A DNA stretch of 64,000 nt from Epiperipatus broadwayi (lineage: Eukaryota; Onychophora; Udeonychophora; Euonychophora; Peripatidae). The translations under genes and the position numbers were made by a program. The stretch's first letter is position 1. Each line of letters opens with the position of its first letter. The notes under the pieces are model-generated. The model worked only from the letters and a program-made list of their open reading frames with translations. It was not told the origin of the DNA and did no database searches. The stretch is from NCBI GenBank assembly GCA_028023455.1, contig JAQFVV010000013.1:622001-686000 (forward strand), in the 5' to 3' direction. Shown here one piece after another: positions 1 through 12,559 of the stretch.

Positions 1-578
1 TTGATAAAAGCTCCTTGTTTACAAAAGAAAAATGGTTACAAGAAAACTACATTAATTTACATCAGATAATACTTGATGCAATATTTATATAAAAAGAGAA
101 AATTTAATAAAAAAAAAAAATTTGCATAAGAATTTACAAAATTGCATGATTGTTATGATTAAATATATTAAATGTTGATTTCATATAATGGGTTACATGT
201 ATTCTTTTTTTATTTATTATACAACAAGAAATAAATTCAATATCCAATTCAAAGTTATTTAATATTATTACAACATTTTCAAAAGCAAAAAAAAAATCCA
301 GAAAAAACACACACGCACATACACACAAACAGAATCTTTATAAGATCCAGATTAAGCCAGTGGTGTCATCAATAACACCAAGTTCCAGGTGATGACAGGT
401 AGAGCCTAGTCTCTGGTTTCTTTATTCATTTGTAGGTTGATTTATAACTTCCTCCAACATTCACTCTTTCATTTTTTTCATCTATTTAATAAACTGTTTT
501 TAGCTTTAAATGCATTTATATTAATCTCTTCTTCTCCACATCTTCATATCACAAACCCATGATCTATAGTATCTCCAT
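1..578. other. AT-rich non-coding stretch
   Basis: No gene seen. It holds A and T homopolymers (for example near 107-121) and a short CA-rich patch near 309-331. The reading frames present are chance openings in AT-rich DNA. Confidence 0.6.
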
Positions 579-690
579 GGTTTAGTGCAGTGGTAGAGTG
601 CAAATTCTTGAGCTTAAGCTCCAGGATTATGGAAACTTCTGATTATTTGTGTTTTTTGAATACCCGTGGTTTAAAAAAGGGTTAAATAAA
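579..690 (+). repeat. tRNA-derived SINE copy, family V
   Basis: The head reads like a pol III promoter: tggtttagtgcagtggtaga is an A-box-like block. A degenerate B-box region follows near 620-635. The same head occurs at 57370-57468 on the minus strand, and related sequence lies at 15148-15320, so this is a dispersed family. The B box here is worn (ctccaggattatgg), so activity is unlikely. Confidence 0.5.
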
Positions 691-2880
691 AATGTTAAAT
701 TTGAATTTGTAAATTTCACATGTACACTCTCCTATATGAGTATCCTCATGAATCATTTTTAGTCAACCAGTTTTTTATTTCACTTAGTCACATGATTGCT
801 TTTTTTTCTAGTCATGGATTGCTGCTTTTTTTAGATCTTTGTTACTATACTGTATTTTTTATAACTACATTATTACATGTTTCTGTTAATTATTTTTATT
901 GATATCTATTTATGTACATTACAAAATGTATGTATATATGCTAAAACATATACTGTATATAGAGCTTGCAATTATTCATGAATTTCAGATATTGACAGAA
1001 AGCTTAGATCTAAATCACAGCAGACATTTGAGGAAGAAAATTATTTATTTCAACTTTTTCAAGTCATAGAAATGTTAAAATAAATTTTTCTGTCCATAAG
1101 TATAATCATATCCATTACTCTTATTGCCAATCCTGTTTGTATCAAAACAACGTTAATATCGTTGTATTATAAAAACTATTTTTACTCATGATTTCTCATG
1201 ACTGATTCATGGGACCTGGCTTTTGTTGTATTTGAACTAATGATGAAGTTGATGAATAATAAATTTAAATAATTTGGATAAAATAATTTATATAATTATA
1301 ATTAAACTTGTTAAAAATCCATATTTTATATAATGCTTTTTTTTACTACTGATAAATAAATTCTATTATTGCATAGATCAAATTTCTTATCAAATCATTA
1401 TAATTTGATTTATAAGTGTCAACTTTGCTGCACTCACAATTTTAACACTAATCATCTCAGATAATTACACTAATGACTATTACAAATCATTTATAAAACT
1501 AGAAATTAAATCTACTAATAACACGATAGTGCTTAAGTAAAGATTAACATCTCTTGTTCTATATAAATACATGTAATTAGTCAATAATCCTGAATCAGAT
1601 GACACTAGTGAATGTTGATGCCTTTTTCTGCATGATGAAATTATTAATATATTGTTTGAGCTCCACATTTTCAGAGAATCATTCAAATGTTCATAGATTT
1701 CCTACATCATTCATTGTTAGCCATCATTCTTTAAAATGCATTTTATGCAATTAATATTTATAAATTTATTGGCAATTAATTTGCACTTTTCTATTCTTAA
1801 GCATATATTATTGTATGTTGAAAAACTATTTTAGTGACTTAGAATACTTTTCAGACCAACCACGTTTTATCAATTAGGTCAAACCATGCACAATCCACCA
1901 ATAAAAATCATTGTTACAAATAGATTCACATTAAGAAATATGCATTGATAAGATATATTTATGCTGATTTAACATATTTGCATTTAGGATAATGGAGAAA
2001 GACCTCAAGATAAAATATGTTGTTTTCATATGTGTGACCTGAATAAAAATTGAAAATTTTTTGGGTTTTAATCATATTTAGGATTTTATTTTTACATATA
2101 CAGTTCTTTTTCAATCCAGCTATTTATGAGTAAATAATTATCTAAAAATTCTTAGCTAAAAAATAAAACAAAGATGTAAAAGTGTTTAAACTTACAATAT
2201 CTGAAAATTAGCAAGACTAGTGTTTTCTTTGTGATCTTCCCCTTATAAGGGCTGTTGAGATATTGTTGCACAGAAGAAAATTAAAGGATGTTTTACTATT
2301 ATCTTTTATCTATCTATCTACATTTTATTTATTTATATATATAGAGAGAGGCCTTCTTTTTTGGTTAGTAGTAGTGTGGAGAGATTTGCTATTGTTTTCA
2401 TTCAGCCCGCAGAACCAATCTGATTCATTGCTACATATCAATATATCTTGGCTGCAGATTTAACTTTGTATATAAATGGTGATCCCATTTACTAATTAAT
2501 TTATATATATATGTGTGTGTGTGTGTGCAATCTTATAATTAAATATTAGTGAATACAGTAATTAAAGGAAGTTATGCTAATATATAAATACAGGCAAGAC
2601 TTAATCAATAAGCAGTCAGAAACATTAAGATCACAGAATTATGGGAAGGTTGATCTTTCAAAGAACTAGCTGACAAAGACTATAAAGATAGTTGAAAGTG
2701 CTTCTAAATGATGATTATATTTTGTCTTTTTCAAAAATTTTTGATTACTGTATTCACTAATATTTAATTATAAGATTATGTATATTGCTTTGAAAAAATA
2801 CAGACATTAATTTATAATATTATTACATATATATTAGTAATTGAATAATGCACTTAATAAATAAGTGTAACCAATTAAAT
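691..2880. other. AT-rich non-coding stretch with short microsatellites
   Basis: No gene or recognisable element. A short (TA)n/(TG)n run lies at about 2504-2528 and a TCTA-rich patch at about 2308-2322. Small open frames (for example 720-902 and 2263-2463) have no recognisable protein features. Confidence 0.55.
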
Positions 2881-3120
2881 TTTCCAGTTTTATCACTCAC
2901 ATTTCTAAAGCTTAATGCTAATGCTGGATTGATATCTTGTAAATATTGTCTCAGACCAATCATTTTTACTATATATGTATTTCATGTAAATAAGCCTATG
3001 TGGCACCAAATGAGTTAAAGATTGAAATACCTGAACATCCACAGAAAAACAAGGATCAAGATTTTCTATCTATATGTTTTAATTATGACCAGTTTGATTT
3101 TGAAGCTTAAATGTTCTTTA
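2880..3120 (+). repeat. Dispersed repeat R2, copy 1
   Basis: It shares an ordered set of blocks with 17674-17790 and 18040-18155. These are a 'gagttaaagattgaaatacctga'-like block near 3010 and then 'gaccagtttgattttgaagc' near 3083. The order and spacing match the other copies, which makes chance similarity unlikely. No coding capacity is seen; the family identity is unknown. Confidence 0.5.
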
Positions 3121-3659
3121 GCTTTAAATTGTACATATATATAGAATATTCATTTCTTTGATATTCTTGCTTTTTAATAAAACCAGCTTAATTTAAATTC
3201 ACATTAAAACATCAAATGGATCCTAGAATATTATAATATATATATAATTAACTGAATAGTGCATTGGATCAACATGCAATCAAATATTCCAGATTTATTA
3301 CCTACTACCCCAAAGCTTGTTCTGTGTGGATGTTTCAAATTTCTATCTTATCTGATGAGTATAGATATTTTATTATATATTATAAATATGTGTATAATTG
3401 GAAAGACTAGAAGATTTTCATCTGACAATACATCAGGATTTTTAATAAACTTTAGAGGAGTACTTGGAAACGCTGGAAAATTTGATTGCTTCCACATATT
3501 ATTTGAGCACTCTATTCAATTAATTATACAATATTTCTTATAATATATTTCTGATCATTTGGGTGTTTGAATGTGAATATAAATTATTCTCATATATAAA
3601 ATATAAATGTTAAAAAATAAAATGAATTGAATAGTGTATACATTTATGACATGCTAAAA

Positions 3660-3870
3660 ATATTCATGCTTCAAAATCAAATTGGTCATAATTAAGGTAT
3701 GTAATCAGAAAATTCTGGTTATTGTTTATGTGTAGATATTTAAGTGTTTCTAATCTCTAACTTCATAAGCATTTAGATTTGTTCCATAAAATTCATATAT
3801 AGTGAGAGAGATTTGGGACATTTTTTATAAGACAACAGCTCAGAATTTGTAAGTCTTTGGAGAAGAATAT
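3660..3870 (-). repeat. Dispersed repeat R2, inverted copy
   Basis: The core 'ttcaaaatcaaattggtcat' near 3668-3690 is the reverse complement of the R2 core at 3083. The stretch near 3805-3850 also resembles 7605-7660 (gatttgggacattttttata against a close variant). R2 therefore lies in both orientations within 1 kb. The intervening open frame at 3259-3543 shows no domain. Confidence 0.4.
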
Positions 3871-4752
3871 AGTACTTGATTATAAAATATTATTTAGAAA
3901 GTTTATTACTTCAGTGATTGAATATTGTTAGTCCTTTATTAATTACTATGTATAAGTATAAAGAAATGGTAAAATAATATCTAGATAAAATAGATTTCTT
4001 ATACTAAACTACTCGTGAGTGCCAACAATGTAAAAAAACAGATTGTCTTTGCTTAATATGTTTCACTAAACCACATGTTCTGTCACAAATATAGTTCTAC
4101 AGTATGTATCTCCAACAATGCTGCATGATTGAAATTTTATATAATGTATAAAGGATTTTAAATATATTCATAAACTAGATGTGTTTAAACCAATAACACA
4201 ATATTAAACATTTCATACTTTGACAGAAAAATATCTGATAACAGTTTATAACCCTATGGTAATTTTAGTAAATATTAATGTACATAATTTAACAATGTAA
4301 AGGTAAACATGTTTATAATAGGAAATAATATATCACATCAGTATACAATATATAAATGATTTTTTTAAATTATACATCATAAGGCAACTTCAGAGTAATG
4401 ACAAGGTATTGGGTGTACTGCTATAAATCACAAGTTTATCAATACTTCCAGGGTTATTAAAGATATGAGCTTCATTTAATTTATTTTAAAGCATAAAAGA
4501 TATAAATATACATTCATCAATCACATTGTTGTTAAAGTAGTAATGTAATTAATATTAAACACTTTAAAATAAGAATGAAGCATTCTTAAATTTTCTATTA
4601 TTAAATGTATATATTTATATCATAATTTTCTTAGGAACTGTTTTTATAAAGATATGTTCTCAATGATAACTACTAAAAACAAAACACAGTGCTTTTTGTT
4701 TTCTATTTATCTTAATTATTTTTTGTTATATGTGTATAATGTATATAAACAT
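3871..4752. other. AT-rich non-coding stretch
   Basis: Nothing recognised on either strand. Confidence 0.55.
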
Positions 4753-5018
4753 CCCTCTCTCCCTCTCTCCCCCTCTCTCTCTCCCTCTCTCTCCCTCTCT
4801 CTCCCTCTCTCTCTCCCTCTCCCTCCCTTTCTTTCTCTCTCTCTCCCTCTCCCTCTCTCTCTCCCTCTCCTCCTCTCCCTCTCCCCCTCTCTCCCTCTCT
4901 CTCCCCCTCTCCTCCCTCTCTCCCTCTCTCCCTCCCTCTCTCCCTCTCTCTCTCCCTCTCTCTCTCCCTCTCCCTCTCCCTCTCTCTCTCCCTCTTCCTC
5001 TCTCTCTCTCTCTCTTTC
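4753..5018 (+). repeat. Uninterrupted polypyrimidine (CT-rich) tract, 266 bp
   Basis: The plus strand is C and T only across about 266 bases, mixing ctctccct and ctctct units. It sits abruptly in AT-rich DNA. Four long open frames over it (Ser/Pro/Leu on plus, Arg/Glu/Gly on minus) arise only from the absence of stop codons in CT repeats and are not genes. Such mirror-like purine/pyrimidine tracts can form triplex (H-DNA) structures and change length easily. Confidence 0.95.
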
Positions 5019-5690
5019 AACATGCATTTACATATTTACTTAAGCAATGTGTTAAGACAATTGTATTGTATCTGCTTAGTTAATAGAAAAATAGTACTAC
5101 TTCTGCTAGTTTGCTAGTGATTTACTTCCATTGGTACTACACTTAATTGTATTAAATTAATTATTCAAAAAATGTTTAGTCTTTAAGTAATTAATTTATT
5201 CATTTTTTCCAGTTTGCATTATGCACATTTCTTTTATTATTACTAATATGAAGTAAATGAATAAATAAAAATTATCTTTTTAATTCACTACTTATTATTT
5301 CCAACATTTATTATTATTTTTTCTAACTTCCTCCATTTTTTATCTTACTGTATTCAGTCTAATTATTTAAGTCTTTTATGCTTTTAGACAGATTTCTGAA
5401 ATAACTGCCACAATCGAATTGTATATATGTAAGCACATTTTAATCATTTAATTATATAAACAATAATTAAACCACTAAACATCACGTCACCATTTTCTAA
5501 TACCAATCCTGCCAAATTGGATGATGGTGACTATGGTTATTAAAGATCCAAAGACACCAAAATGCATAGATATTGAACTGTGTTCAGATGTATATGATTA
5601 TACAATCAAATAAGCTTGGTTTAAAAACATTATTGTGTTTTCATTTTGAACTCATAGCTTTATAATTAACTGAAAAGGTGAAGATGGCTA
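5019..5690. other. AT-rich non-coding stretch
   Basis: Nothing recognised. Confidence 0.55.
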
Positions 5691-5905
5691 CTGGAGGGTT
5701 GCATTAGATCCTAAGATCTAGGTGTAGTGCTCTCAGATCCAAAGCTTTTCACTGATGAAGGGCATATGCTAGGAACTAATCTGGGAATGTTGGATGAATA
5801 GGCACTAGATAGGGATTTTATGTACAAACCTTGCATCCATTGATTACTCTGGTTTGCACTGGGTGGCACTATTGTATAGAGAGTTTTGCCTCTGTTACAA
5901 ATAGT
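5691..5905 (+). repeat. Dispersed repeat R1, single copy
   Basis: Blocks 'ggatgaataggcactaga', 'gcatccattgattactct' and 'gagttttgcctctgtt' occur in the same order in the foldback structure at 23381-23573. They also occur, more diverged, at 51480-52012. The copy at 51.5 kb carries a hAT MITE insertion that this copy lacks, so this is in effect an unoccupied relative of that site. It has no coding capacity; whether it is a SINE tail or a MITE is not clear. Confidence 0.6.
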
Positions 5906-6649
5906 AATTCTAACACCAATCTTTTTTCCCCTGTCTTTATTTTCTAACTTGCTTATTTTTTGTTTTTATGTCTAATGTTTTGCTCTTCTGGAATTAGGAT
6001 GATTATATTCATTTCTAAGTGAATGCTAATGGTAATGATGATAGTTTGCTGTGCTAGAAATGAAATTTTAATACTGTTACGGTAATTTAAACATATGACA
6101 TTGATACAGATTTTTTTGTCATTCTTCATGTTTTAACTAATTTATACAAAATCATGTAAGAAGTTATGGATAATATAGTATTGTTGAAAATAATTCTTGT
6201 GGCTTCTAATGCTACTAAAAACATAGATTGCAATTGAAATATAAATGAGTCTATTATCACCATCATCATTATTATTGTTGTTGTTTTATTATCCATCATC
6301 TTTTTTTCAAAAAAATTGATGTATAAAAAAATGTAAATTATTAAATAATATTATTAAGATACAAAAATATATAAACTTAGCAGCTTTTATAGATTTTAAT
6401 TTATTTAATTAATATTTTTTGTTTGATTTTATTTAAATATATTTGAACCTGCATAGAAATGTTAAGAAATATTTATAGATATTGTATTATATGTTAATAT
6501 ACAGATATCAGCATATCAATAAAATATATCAATTTATTGTATTACAGTTGTTATTAATTCTATTTTTATTAGAATTTGGCTCCAATTATTAAATTCATGC
6601 TTCAATGTTAATTTCATTTGCAAATTAATAACAGTGAACTTGTATACAT
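5906..6649. other. AT-rich stretch with CAT/ATT/GTT trinucleotide runs
   Basis: A compound trinucleotide microsatellite lies near 6255-6300 (catcatcat, attattatt, gttgttgtt). Nothing else recognised. Confidence 0.6.
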
Positions 6650-6654
6650 ATTAG

Positions 6655-6925
6655 AATGATAGATAGGTGGTAATGAGATAAATAGGTGGATAGATTTGCA
6701 GGTGAACAGACAGGCAAGTATATAATAGATAAACAAATAAATAATAGATAAATAGATAGTTCTATGATAAGCATTTGCTTACTTCCAAAGAAAAATTATT
6801 TTTTAGACAATCTAGAAGGTAGCACATACACTCAGTGTCTGTCATTGATGGATAGTTAGATAGGTAAGATATAGGTTACTAGTTATACGATAAAGTATAT
6901 AAATAGATAGACAGATAGCTATGTA
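6655..6925 (+). repeat. Degenerate GATA-type tetranucleotide repeat cluster
   Basis: Many imperfect gata/agat units (gatagatagg, taaatagatag, gatagacagatag) are separated by short unique patches. This looks like an old GATA microsatellite that has decayed or been interrupted. Confidence 0.6.
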
Positions 6926-7399
6926 ATTTAAGAAATTTATACTAATAATCATTCATAAGTAGTACATCTATTTTGATTGATTTATATACTTGTTAACACA
7001 TGTATAACAAAAATATTTACATACTTTTGTATATATATAAACATATATATTTTTATTATTGTATATGCATAATTGTCAATGATGAAAGATTTTTGGATTT
7101 TTATCTTGAAGATGGATTTATCTTTATCTATAATAACTATTTTATATAATTTTTTTTAGTTTGTTTGTAATAGATTATTGAGATATGCATATTACATCAT
7201 TAATATTCGAAAGTTCTATGGAAATAATAAAAAATAATAAAATTTTAAAGTCTAGTTGCAAAGGCAACCATGTAAAGGGATGAATATGTTACTGAAAGAA
7301 AAAGATAATGATGCAAAAGATATATTATTTTATAATGCAGCTCTAAATTTGAGATAGTGTCAAAGTTGTAGTGTAAAAAGACTGACATTTGTAGATCAA

Positions 7400-7700
7400 A
7401 TTGTAATAATATGCAAGCAACTAATCAAGTTTTCCAGATTTATCACACACTCTTCTATTGTAAATCCTGAAGTCATCAGTCTATAAAAAAATTATCTGAT
7501 TAATTTCTCTCACATACATATATCTCATATAATATACCTTCACTCATCTAACGAACTGGAGACTTGAAATGCCTAAACAACATGAAATACATATATAATT
7601 AAAGAAATTGATTTGGGATATTTTTCACAAGAAGACAGATCAAGATTTGTAACAAATTTGAGAAAAGTCTGTGGCAAATCCAGATAAATTGATTGGTTAC
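7400..7700. repeat. R2-related repeat fragment
   Basis: Shares 'ttccagatttatcacacact' style sequence with 2883 and 3286, and a 'gatttgggatatttttcaca' block with 3810. Old, diverged and non-coding. Confidence 0.35.
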
Positions 7701-7959
7701 AGATATTGATTAAATAAACTATTAATTTAATTATATATATTTATACATGCTTACATAATCACTGTGTGAGCATAAATTGCATCTATAATAGGGCATTCTA
7801 TTATTGCTTTCAAGTCTCTTCAAGAAAATATCTATCAGTACGAACTTCTACTTTATTCCTATAATTGTGTATATAAAATACATAAAACAATCTTTAAGTA
7901 TCTCATCTCCAACAAAGATCTCTTTTATATCTCACTATAGCAAAGAAAAAAAAGTCATC

Positions 7960-8125
7960 AGTTATCTGATGGTGAGAATTTGAGCAGTTTTTCATCATTT
8001 TAACCTGTAGCAAAGAATGGATTGATATTCTTTTATCGATCAAAATTTTATAATTAGCTAAATTGGCAGTGAGCTGTTTAGTTTAAAGAAAAACTTTGTT
8101 GCTGGTTGCAATCTGATAAAAATGT
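7960..8125 (+). repeat. Dispersed repeat R3, copy 1
   Basis: The order 'ggtgagaatttgagc', 'gtagcaaagaatgg', 'agctgtttagttt' is repeated in diverged form at 18445-18600. No coding potential. Confidence 0.4.
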
Positions 8126-8129
8126 AAAG

Positions 8130-8206
8130 TTTTGCCCAATTGAGATTTAAACTCTGTTCATGATCTACTTTAGTAGGTTGATAACATACAAACTACACCA
8201 CAAGGT
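8130..8206 (-). repeat. tRNA-like SINE head (minus strand)
   Basis: Read on the minus strand it begins gaccttgtggtgtagtttg (A-box-like) and carries gagtttaaatctc, a weakened B box, about 50 bases further. It is too degenerate for a working tRNA and most likely a SINE head. It directly abuts the AT palindrome at 8207. Confidence 0.4.
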
Positions 8207-8209
8207 CTT

Positions 8210-8247
<38 letters not shown>

Positions 8248-8282
8248 AATAGATATATATATATATATATATATATATTATG
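8207..8282. repeat. Long (TA)n palindromic microsatellite
   Basis: Two (TA)n blocks are separated by tttaaatag. The whole segment can fold back on itself. Length polymorphism and cruciform extrusion are likely. Confidence 0.9.
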
Positions 8283-8379
8283 TATGTAATTTAATCAATT
8301 CTAATTTGTAATTTTAATGTCAGATTATGGAAGATAAGAAGTTTTAAAAAAATTAATTATAAAATGTGATAATATATTG

Positions 8380-8505
8380 AATTATTTCCATTATATATCA
8401 TAAGTGTTGAATGTCTAAAAAAATTTAAATTTTATCTAAACTTCTCAAACACAAACAATTGTTGTGATAACACACAAATAGACAACACAGGCTAGTAAAT
8501 TGAAA
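8380..8505 (-). repeat. Fragment of tRNA-derived SINE family A (tail region)
   Basis: The minus strand matches the body of SINE A at 16885-17000 (compare 'tttaaattttatctaaactt' here with similar sequence at 16938). The tRNA-like head is missing. It lies immediately upstream of the Penelope-like element. Confidence 0.4.
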
Positions 8506-8539
8506 TTACTTTCAACATAACTCAGAATTCTGTCAACAA

Positions 8540-9475
8540 AGTCAAAGAATGACCATGGGCTCACTACTGCCACTCTTGTTTAGAAACCTTTATGTGGAAG
8601 AGTTGAAATCTCAGCCATAAATACTAATCCATTACCAGTTAAAGTGTGACTTGACTATGTTGATGATACATTTGTGGTATGGCTAATAGTGAAATATGAT
8701 TACAGTCTTTCTGAAGGCACATTAACAACATATCCCTTCCAATTAAATTCACAATAGAATCAGAATGAAAACAAAAATTGACATTCCTAGATATTCTTAT
8801 AACAAGACTCCTTCATGGCAAAATAAAACAACACATACTGGCAAATACTCAGCATATACATCCAATCATATCATGAGCATAAAAACATGGAATTATACTA
8901 TCACCATGGAACAGAGCAAAGGATGTTGTTTGGAAATCAATGATTTGGAAAATGAAAGGATCTACATAGAACTAACTCTCATGAAGAATGGTTATCCATC
9001 ATTTGTCTTCAAGAAAACCTTTAATAGACAGCACAAATGGACACCAAAAGGAAAAACAATTGTTGGTACTCTAATTTATCTATACATACTAGGAATGACA
9101 GACAAATTAAAGAATATTTGCAGTCAATATAACACTAGAACAGTTTTCCAAAGTAATATCACACTGAAGAATTCTGACTTCTACAAATCTTAAACTGGAA
9201 ATGCTGAAAAACAAAACTGCATTTATAAAATACCACATGAATGTGGAAGGAAGTATATTAGTAAGACCTATCACCTTGTTGAACCATGATTGAAAGAACA
9301 CAAATTAATGGTTAGTAAAGTAAAAACAGATATGTCTACAGTAGTAAACCATGTATGTACTAATGAGTACAAAAAATGTTGGATAGAGAGGAAAAGATAC
9401 AAAGAAGAAAATTCAAAGAAGCTGTTCATATAACTACAGCAAAAAATCCTATAAGTCAACTAAGTGTGGCAATTC
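8540..9475 (+). pseudogene. Penelope-like retroelement, 5'-truncated (RT plus GIY-YIG endonuclease)
   Basis: Two reverse-transcriptase blocks are visible in order. MGSLLPLLFRNLYVEELK at 8554 corresponds to the GSP..P box, and YVDDTFVVW at 8656 carries the two catalytic aspartates of the YxDD box. After a frame change, a 142-codon open frame (8765-9193) gives the post-catalytic region, including THTGKYSAYTSNH, which resembles the T.RY..ynS.H stretch of this group. Past a stop the same frame continues at 9215 with CIYKIPHECGRKYIS and, after another stop, LKEHKLMVSKV. These match the Y-x-I-x-C-x-C-G-x-x-YIG and ExHK parts of the GIY-YIG endonuclease that defines Penelope-like elements. The GIY-YIG glycine is replaced by serine (YIS). 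One frameshift and at least two stops make it dead. The upstream RT domain is missing. Confidence 0.75.
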
Positions 9476-9603
9476 ACAATGTCTAGAAACCTCTAATTAA
9501 TCTCATGGTTAGAAAAAAGTATTAAAAAATATTGAAGGAATGAAGAGAATTTGAACCAGCCCTTCTATTTAAACATATGAATTTTCTACTGATTGTTGTC
9601 TTT

Positions 9604-9890
9604 GATAGATTAGCTCAGTTGGTTAAAGTGTTGCCTTAAAATTCGATGTTCAAGAATCTAAATGTGTAAATTTTATTTCTATGCTAAATTGTTATTGGTC
9701 AGGCCAGTAATATCTGAAGAAGAGTAGAGAATAATACCATTTGAAGTGTTATATAATTTACCTGTGTTCTCTATTTGTGCATTATTACTAATAATTGTTT
9801 GTATTTGAAAGTTTACATAAAATTTTAAATTTTCTTCACATTCAACATTGATGATAGATGGTGAAAATATCACATGTAATGTACCATAAT
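9604..9890 (+). repeat. tRNA-derived SINE, family A, copy 1
   Basis: Starts tagattagctcagttggtta, a near-perfect pol III A box, with gttcaagaatc about 45 bases later as the B box. The body has 'tctgaagaagag' and 'gtgttatataattta' blocks shared with 17195-17480 and 16885-17165. It lacks a foldable acceptor stem and CCA context, so it is a SINE rather than a tRNA gene. It lies about 130 bp after the Penelope-like remnant. Confidence 0.75.
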
Positions 9891-10384
9891 CACCAACCTT
9901 CAGGCAAATACTAATTTAATTATAACTCTAATATGTTTTTTTTATTCTTATTGAAGTTGCCGATTTAACTTTAGTAGTATTTTTTATTTTACTTCTGAAG
10001 ACTTAATATTAAATTAAATGTTTGTCTTTTTTTTCTCAACATTTATTCTATAATCTTTAGCTCTCCTTTTTTTTTTTTTGATTATTCGAAGAATGTATAA
10101 ATGATAAATCAACTTGTTTAACAAAAAATATCTTAATAAAAAACAAGAAAGATATTTATAAAAAAAAAAGAAATGGCTTTAGATGTAATACAAAAAAACA
10201 AAACAATTTAATTTATGACTTAAATATTTTTTTTAAAAAACAAATGTTTTTTTTTAAATTTCCAGTCAACCAAAAAATATCTATAATATATATATATACA
10301 ACAACTTTCATTAGTAATAATATTCCTCTGAATTTTAAAATTATGGTTTACTAATGTTTTTGCATTCATATTGAATAATGAAAT
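9891..10384. other. AT-rich non-coding stretch
   Basis: Only poly-T and poly-A runs (for example 10069-10079) are visible. Confidence 0.55.
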
Positions 10385-10975
10385 TATTGTCTTCATTCGA
10401 TCTCCTTCAAAATGTGTCTCTCCAAGTTCATCCAGGTTTTCTAATCCATAGATTCATTTTTCTACATTGCACCAGCAAACTATCTTAATTCATCTATCAA
10501 ATCTTACATGAGGTCTCTTTCTTGGTCTTTTACAATATTTTGGGATACCATTTAAGATTTCTAGTATAAATTTATTTTTTCTATCCAGCCCAACTTCATT
10601 TAAGACCGCTAATGTTTCCAATAACATCAATGATTCCTATTTGTTCTCTCACACTTGTAATACTTTTGATCCTTTCTTATTACTCCCAATATGCACCACT
10701 CTATATTTTGTTAAATGTTTTAAAGCTTCCATATTGATCTTCTGTTAAGTGTCCAGGTCTCAGATCCATATTTAAGATTTGGTAAAACACATTTATTAAA
10801 ATCTTTTCAGACAAATAAGTATATTTTCTTTTAATGTTATTTCTACTAAATGCACTTCAGTCAAATTGAATTCTATGATTAATTTCACTCATTGTTTTCT
10901 TCTGTATTAGTAAACCCAGCAAAATATCTAATTGTTTGCTGCTAATACCTAAATTGTTAACTCTTTAAAGATGTA
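10385..10975 (-). pseudogene. Decayed RTE-type LINE fragment (3' part of ORF2)
   Basis: The minus strand follows the same order as the RTE copy at 24850-25440. The 'rdCkRPRKRPhvRW' region (near 10510-10535), the 'NRRAI.RL' region (near 10720-10745) and the 'INHRIKL.WSAF' region (near 10840-10890) are all recognisable. Numerous frameshifts and stops are present. It is truncated at both ends relative to the family. Confidence 0.7.
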
Positions 10976-12500
10976 GAAAAAATTCAAATAATGTTCATTT
11001 GACCATAAGCCATGATTCCTGTCATCTACTTTATAATTCTAAATCCTACTAATATTAATTTTATGCACTTTATAATATTTTAACTGCCAGACTTGGAAAA
11101 TAGCTTACCATTTCAATTAGAAGTAGTTTTGAGGGAAATGGTTAACAAATTGAAAGTATAAACTATTTTGCAAGCTGACTAAATGAAATGTTATAAAATG
11201 CACAAAGAAGTGTTTTCATTATTTATGTTAATAATAATATAATCAGTGCAGAAAAATTGGTGGAAAAAGGTAAAAACATTTAGTATATAATTCTAATTCC
11301 TGCAGCAACACCTCTTCTGTTATAGTCTACCAAAAACCTCAACCTCAGTAATAATAAATACTGACACTGTCACATGATTATAAGATAGATGCAGAAATAA
11401 AATATAATGATATAAGATTAAAAATATACTCATGTCAAAACAATGATAGCCATTTATTGAAAGCTTTAAAAAATTAAATGACCTGCATCTTAATTATCAG
11501 CTGGAGATAATTTTGCAGAGCTACAGCATATCCACAGTTGTGAAAGAAGAATGGTTTCTATAAAAAGTGTTAATAAAGACAATCGTAAATAAAATAATTT
11601 TTATATTAAAATTTTAATTATGTAAATTAATTTATTATAACACATTAGCAACATATTTTTATATATACTAATGTATGTATTTAATTTTATTTTACATTCA
11701 GCAGTTCATTGAATAGGTATTGCATATCATCTAAAATGAAATTAATTTATAACTCTAAAAATAGAACAATTATTGTTTTTGTTTTTAAAAAAAGGGCATG
11801 TCAGAATTCAAATTGTAAGTCTTGTCTTTCTAAACTAATATGCTTGGTAGTTCTGGATAGAAAGACATAATGAGCAGTATTTTGACAATTCAGGATTTGT
11901 CACCATATTTGATAAGGGTGAAATTCTTGCATTTTGAAGACACTGTTCTAAATATAGCTTTATTCTATGTTTGCAAGTATATGTTTATTGAATATTTTTC
12001 TAAATACAAATCAATAAATAAAAAATTTACTGCATCTTAAAAAAAGCCAATTCACTGAGCATAATAAGTTTTGTACATAACAATTTTATTTATTTCTAAA
12101 AACAAAAAAAATGAATGTTCCGAATAAAACTATTCTTGGAGATAATTACTTAATTAAAGAAAAGAAAATTAGTTGACAGTTGCTCCATCATAACTATTTA
12201 GACAGCATTGATAAAGTTATTCATATGATTATAATGTAACAGCATAATGCCCATTGCTATAAATTGAACTGCAAAGAAAAATATCACAATTTGATTGAAT
12301 AGCTTACTTTTGCTTTTTAGTCAATATTTAGAAAAACTGGAGACTAATAATTGATTAAAATGCTATCACAATTTTTATCTTATAAACTAGAAGAGCAGAT
12401 TTATCGACAAAAATATTTCTAGTTACTTAAATGTCTGATAATTAGTAAATGAAGTATTACATGATTCTCTCGGATTACTTTCGGCATTAGCATTGGAAAC
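10976..12500. other. AT-rich non-coding stretch
   Basis: No gene or known repeat recognised on either strand. Confidence 0.5.
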
Positions 12501-12559
12501 AATAATTCATGGGATGTGAAGCAATGTACTATGACTTCTCCTTATTCTGAGTCAGGAAT

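Noticed and set aside
3259-3543. 94-codon open frame
   Set aside because: No recognisable domain, AT-driven composition, and it lies between R2 repeat copies; most likely chance.
4654-5083. Four overlapping open frames of 103-129 codons
   Set aside because: They are translations of the CT-rich tract (Ser/Leu/Pro or Arg/Glu/Gly only), open because CT repeats hold no stop codons.
9604-9680. A functional tRNA gene
   Set aside because: A and B boxes are good, but no pairing acceptor and anticodon stems can be formed, and the same body sequence follows in several other copies, so it is a SINE.
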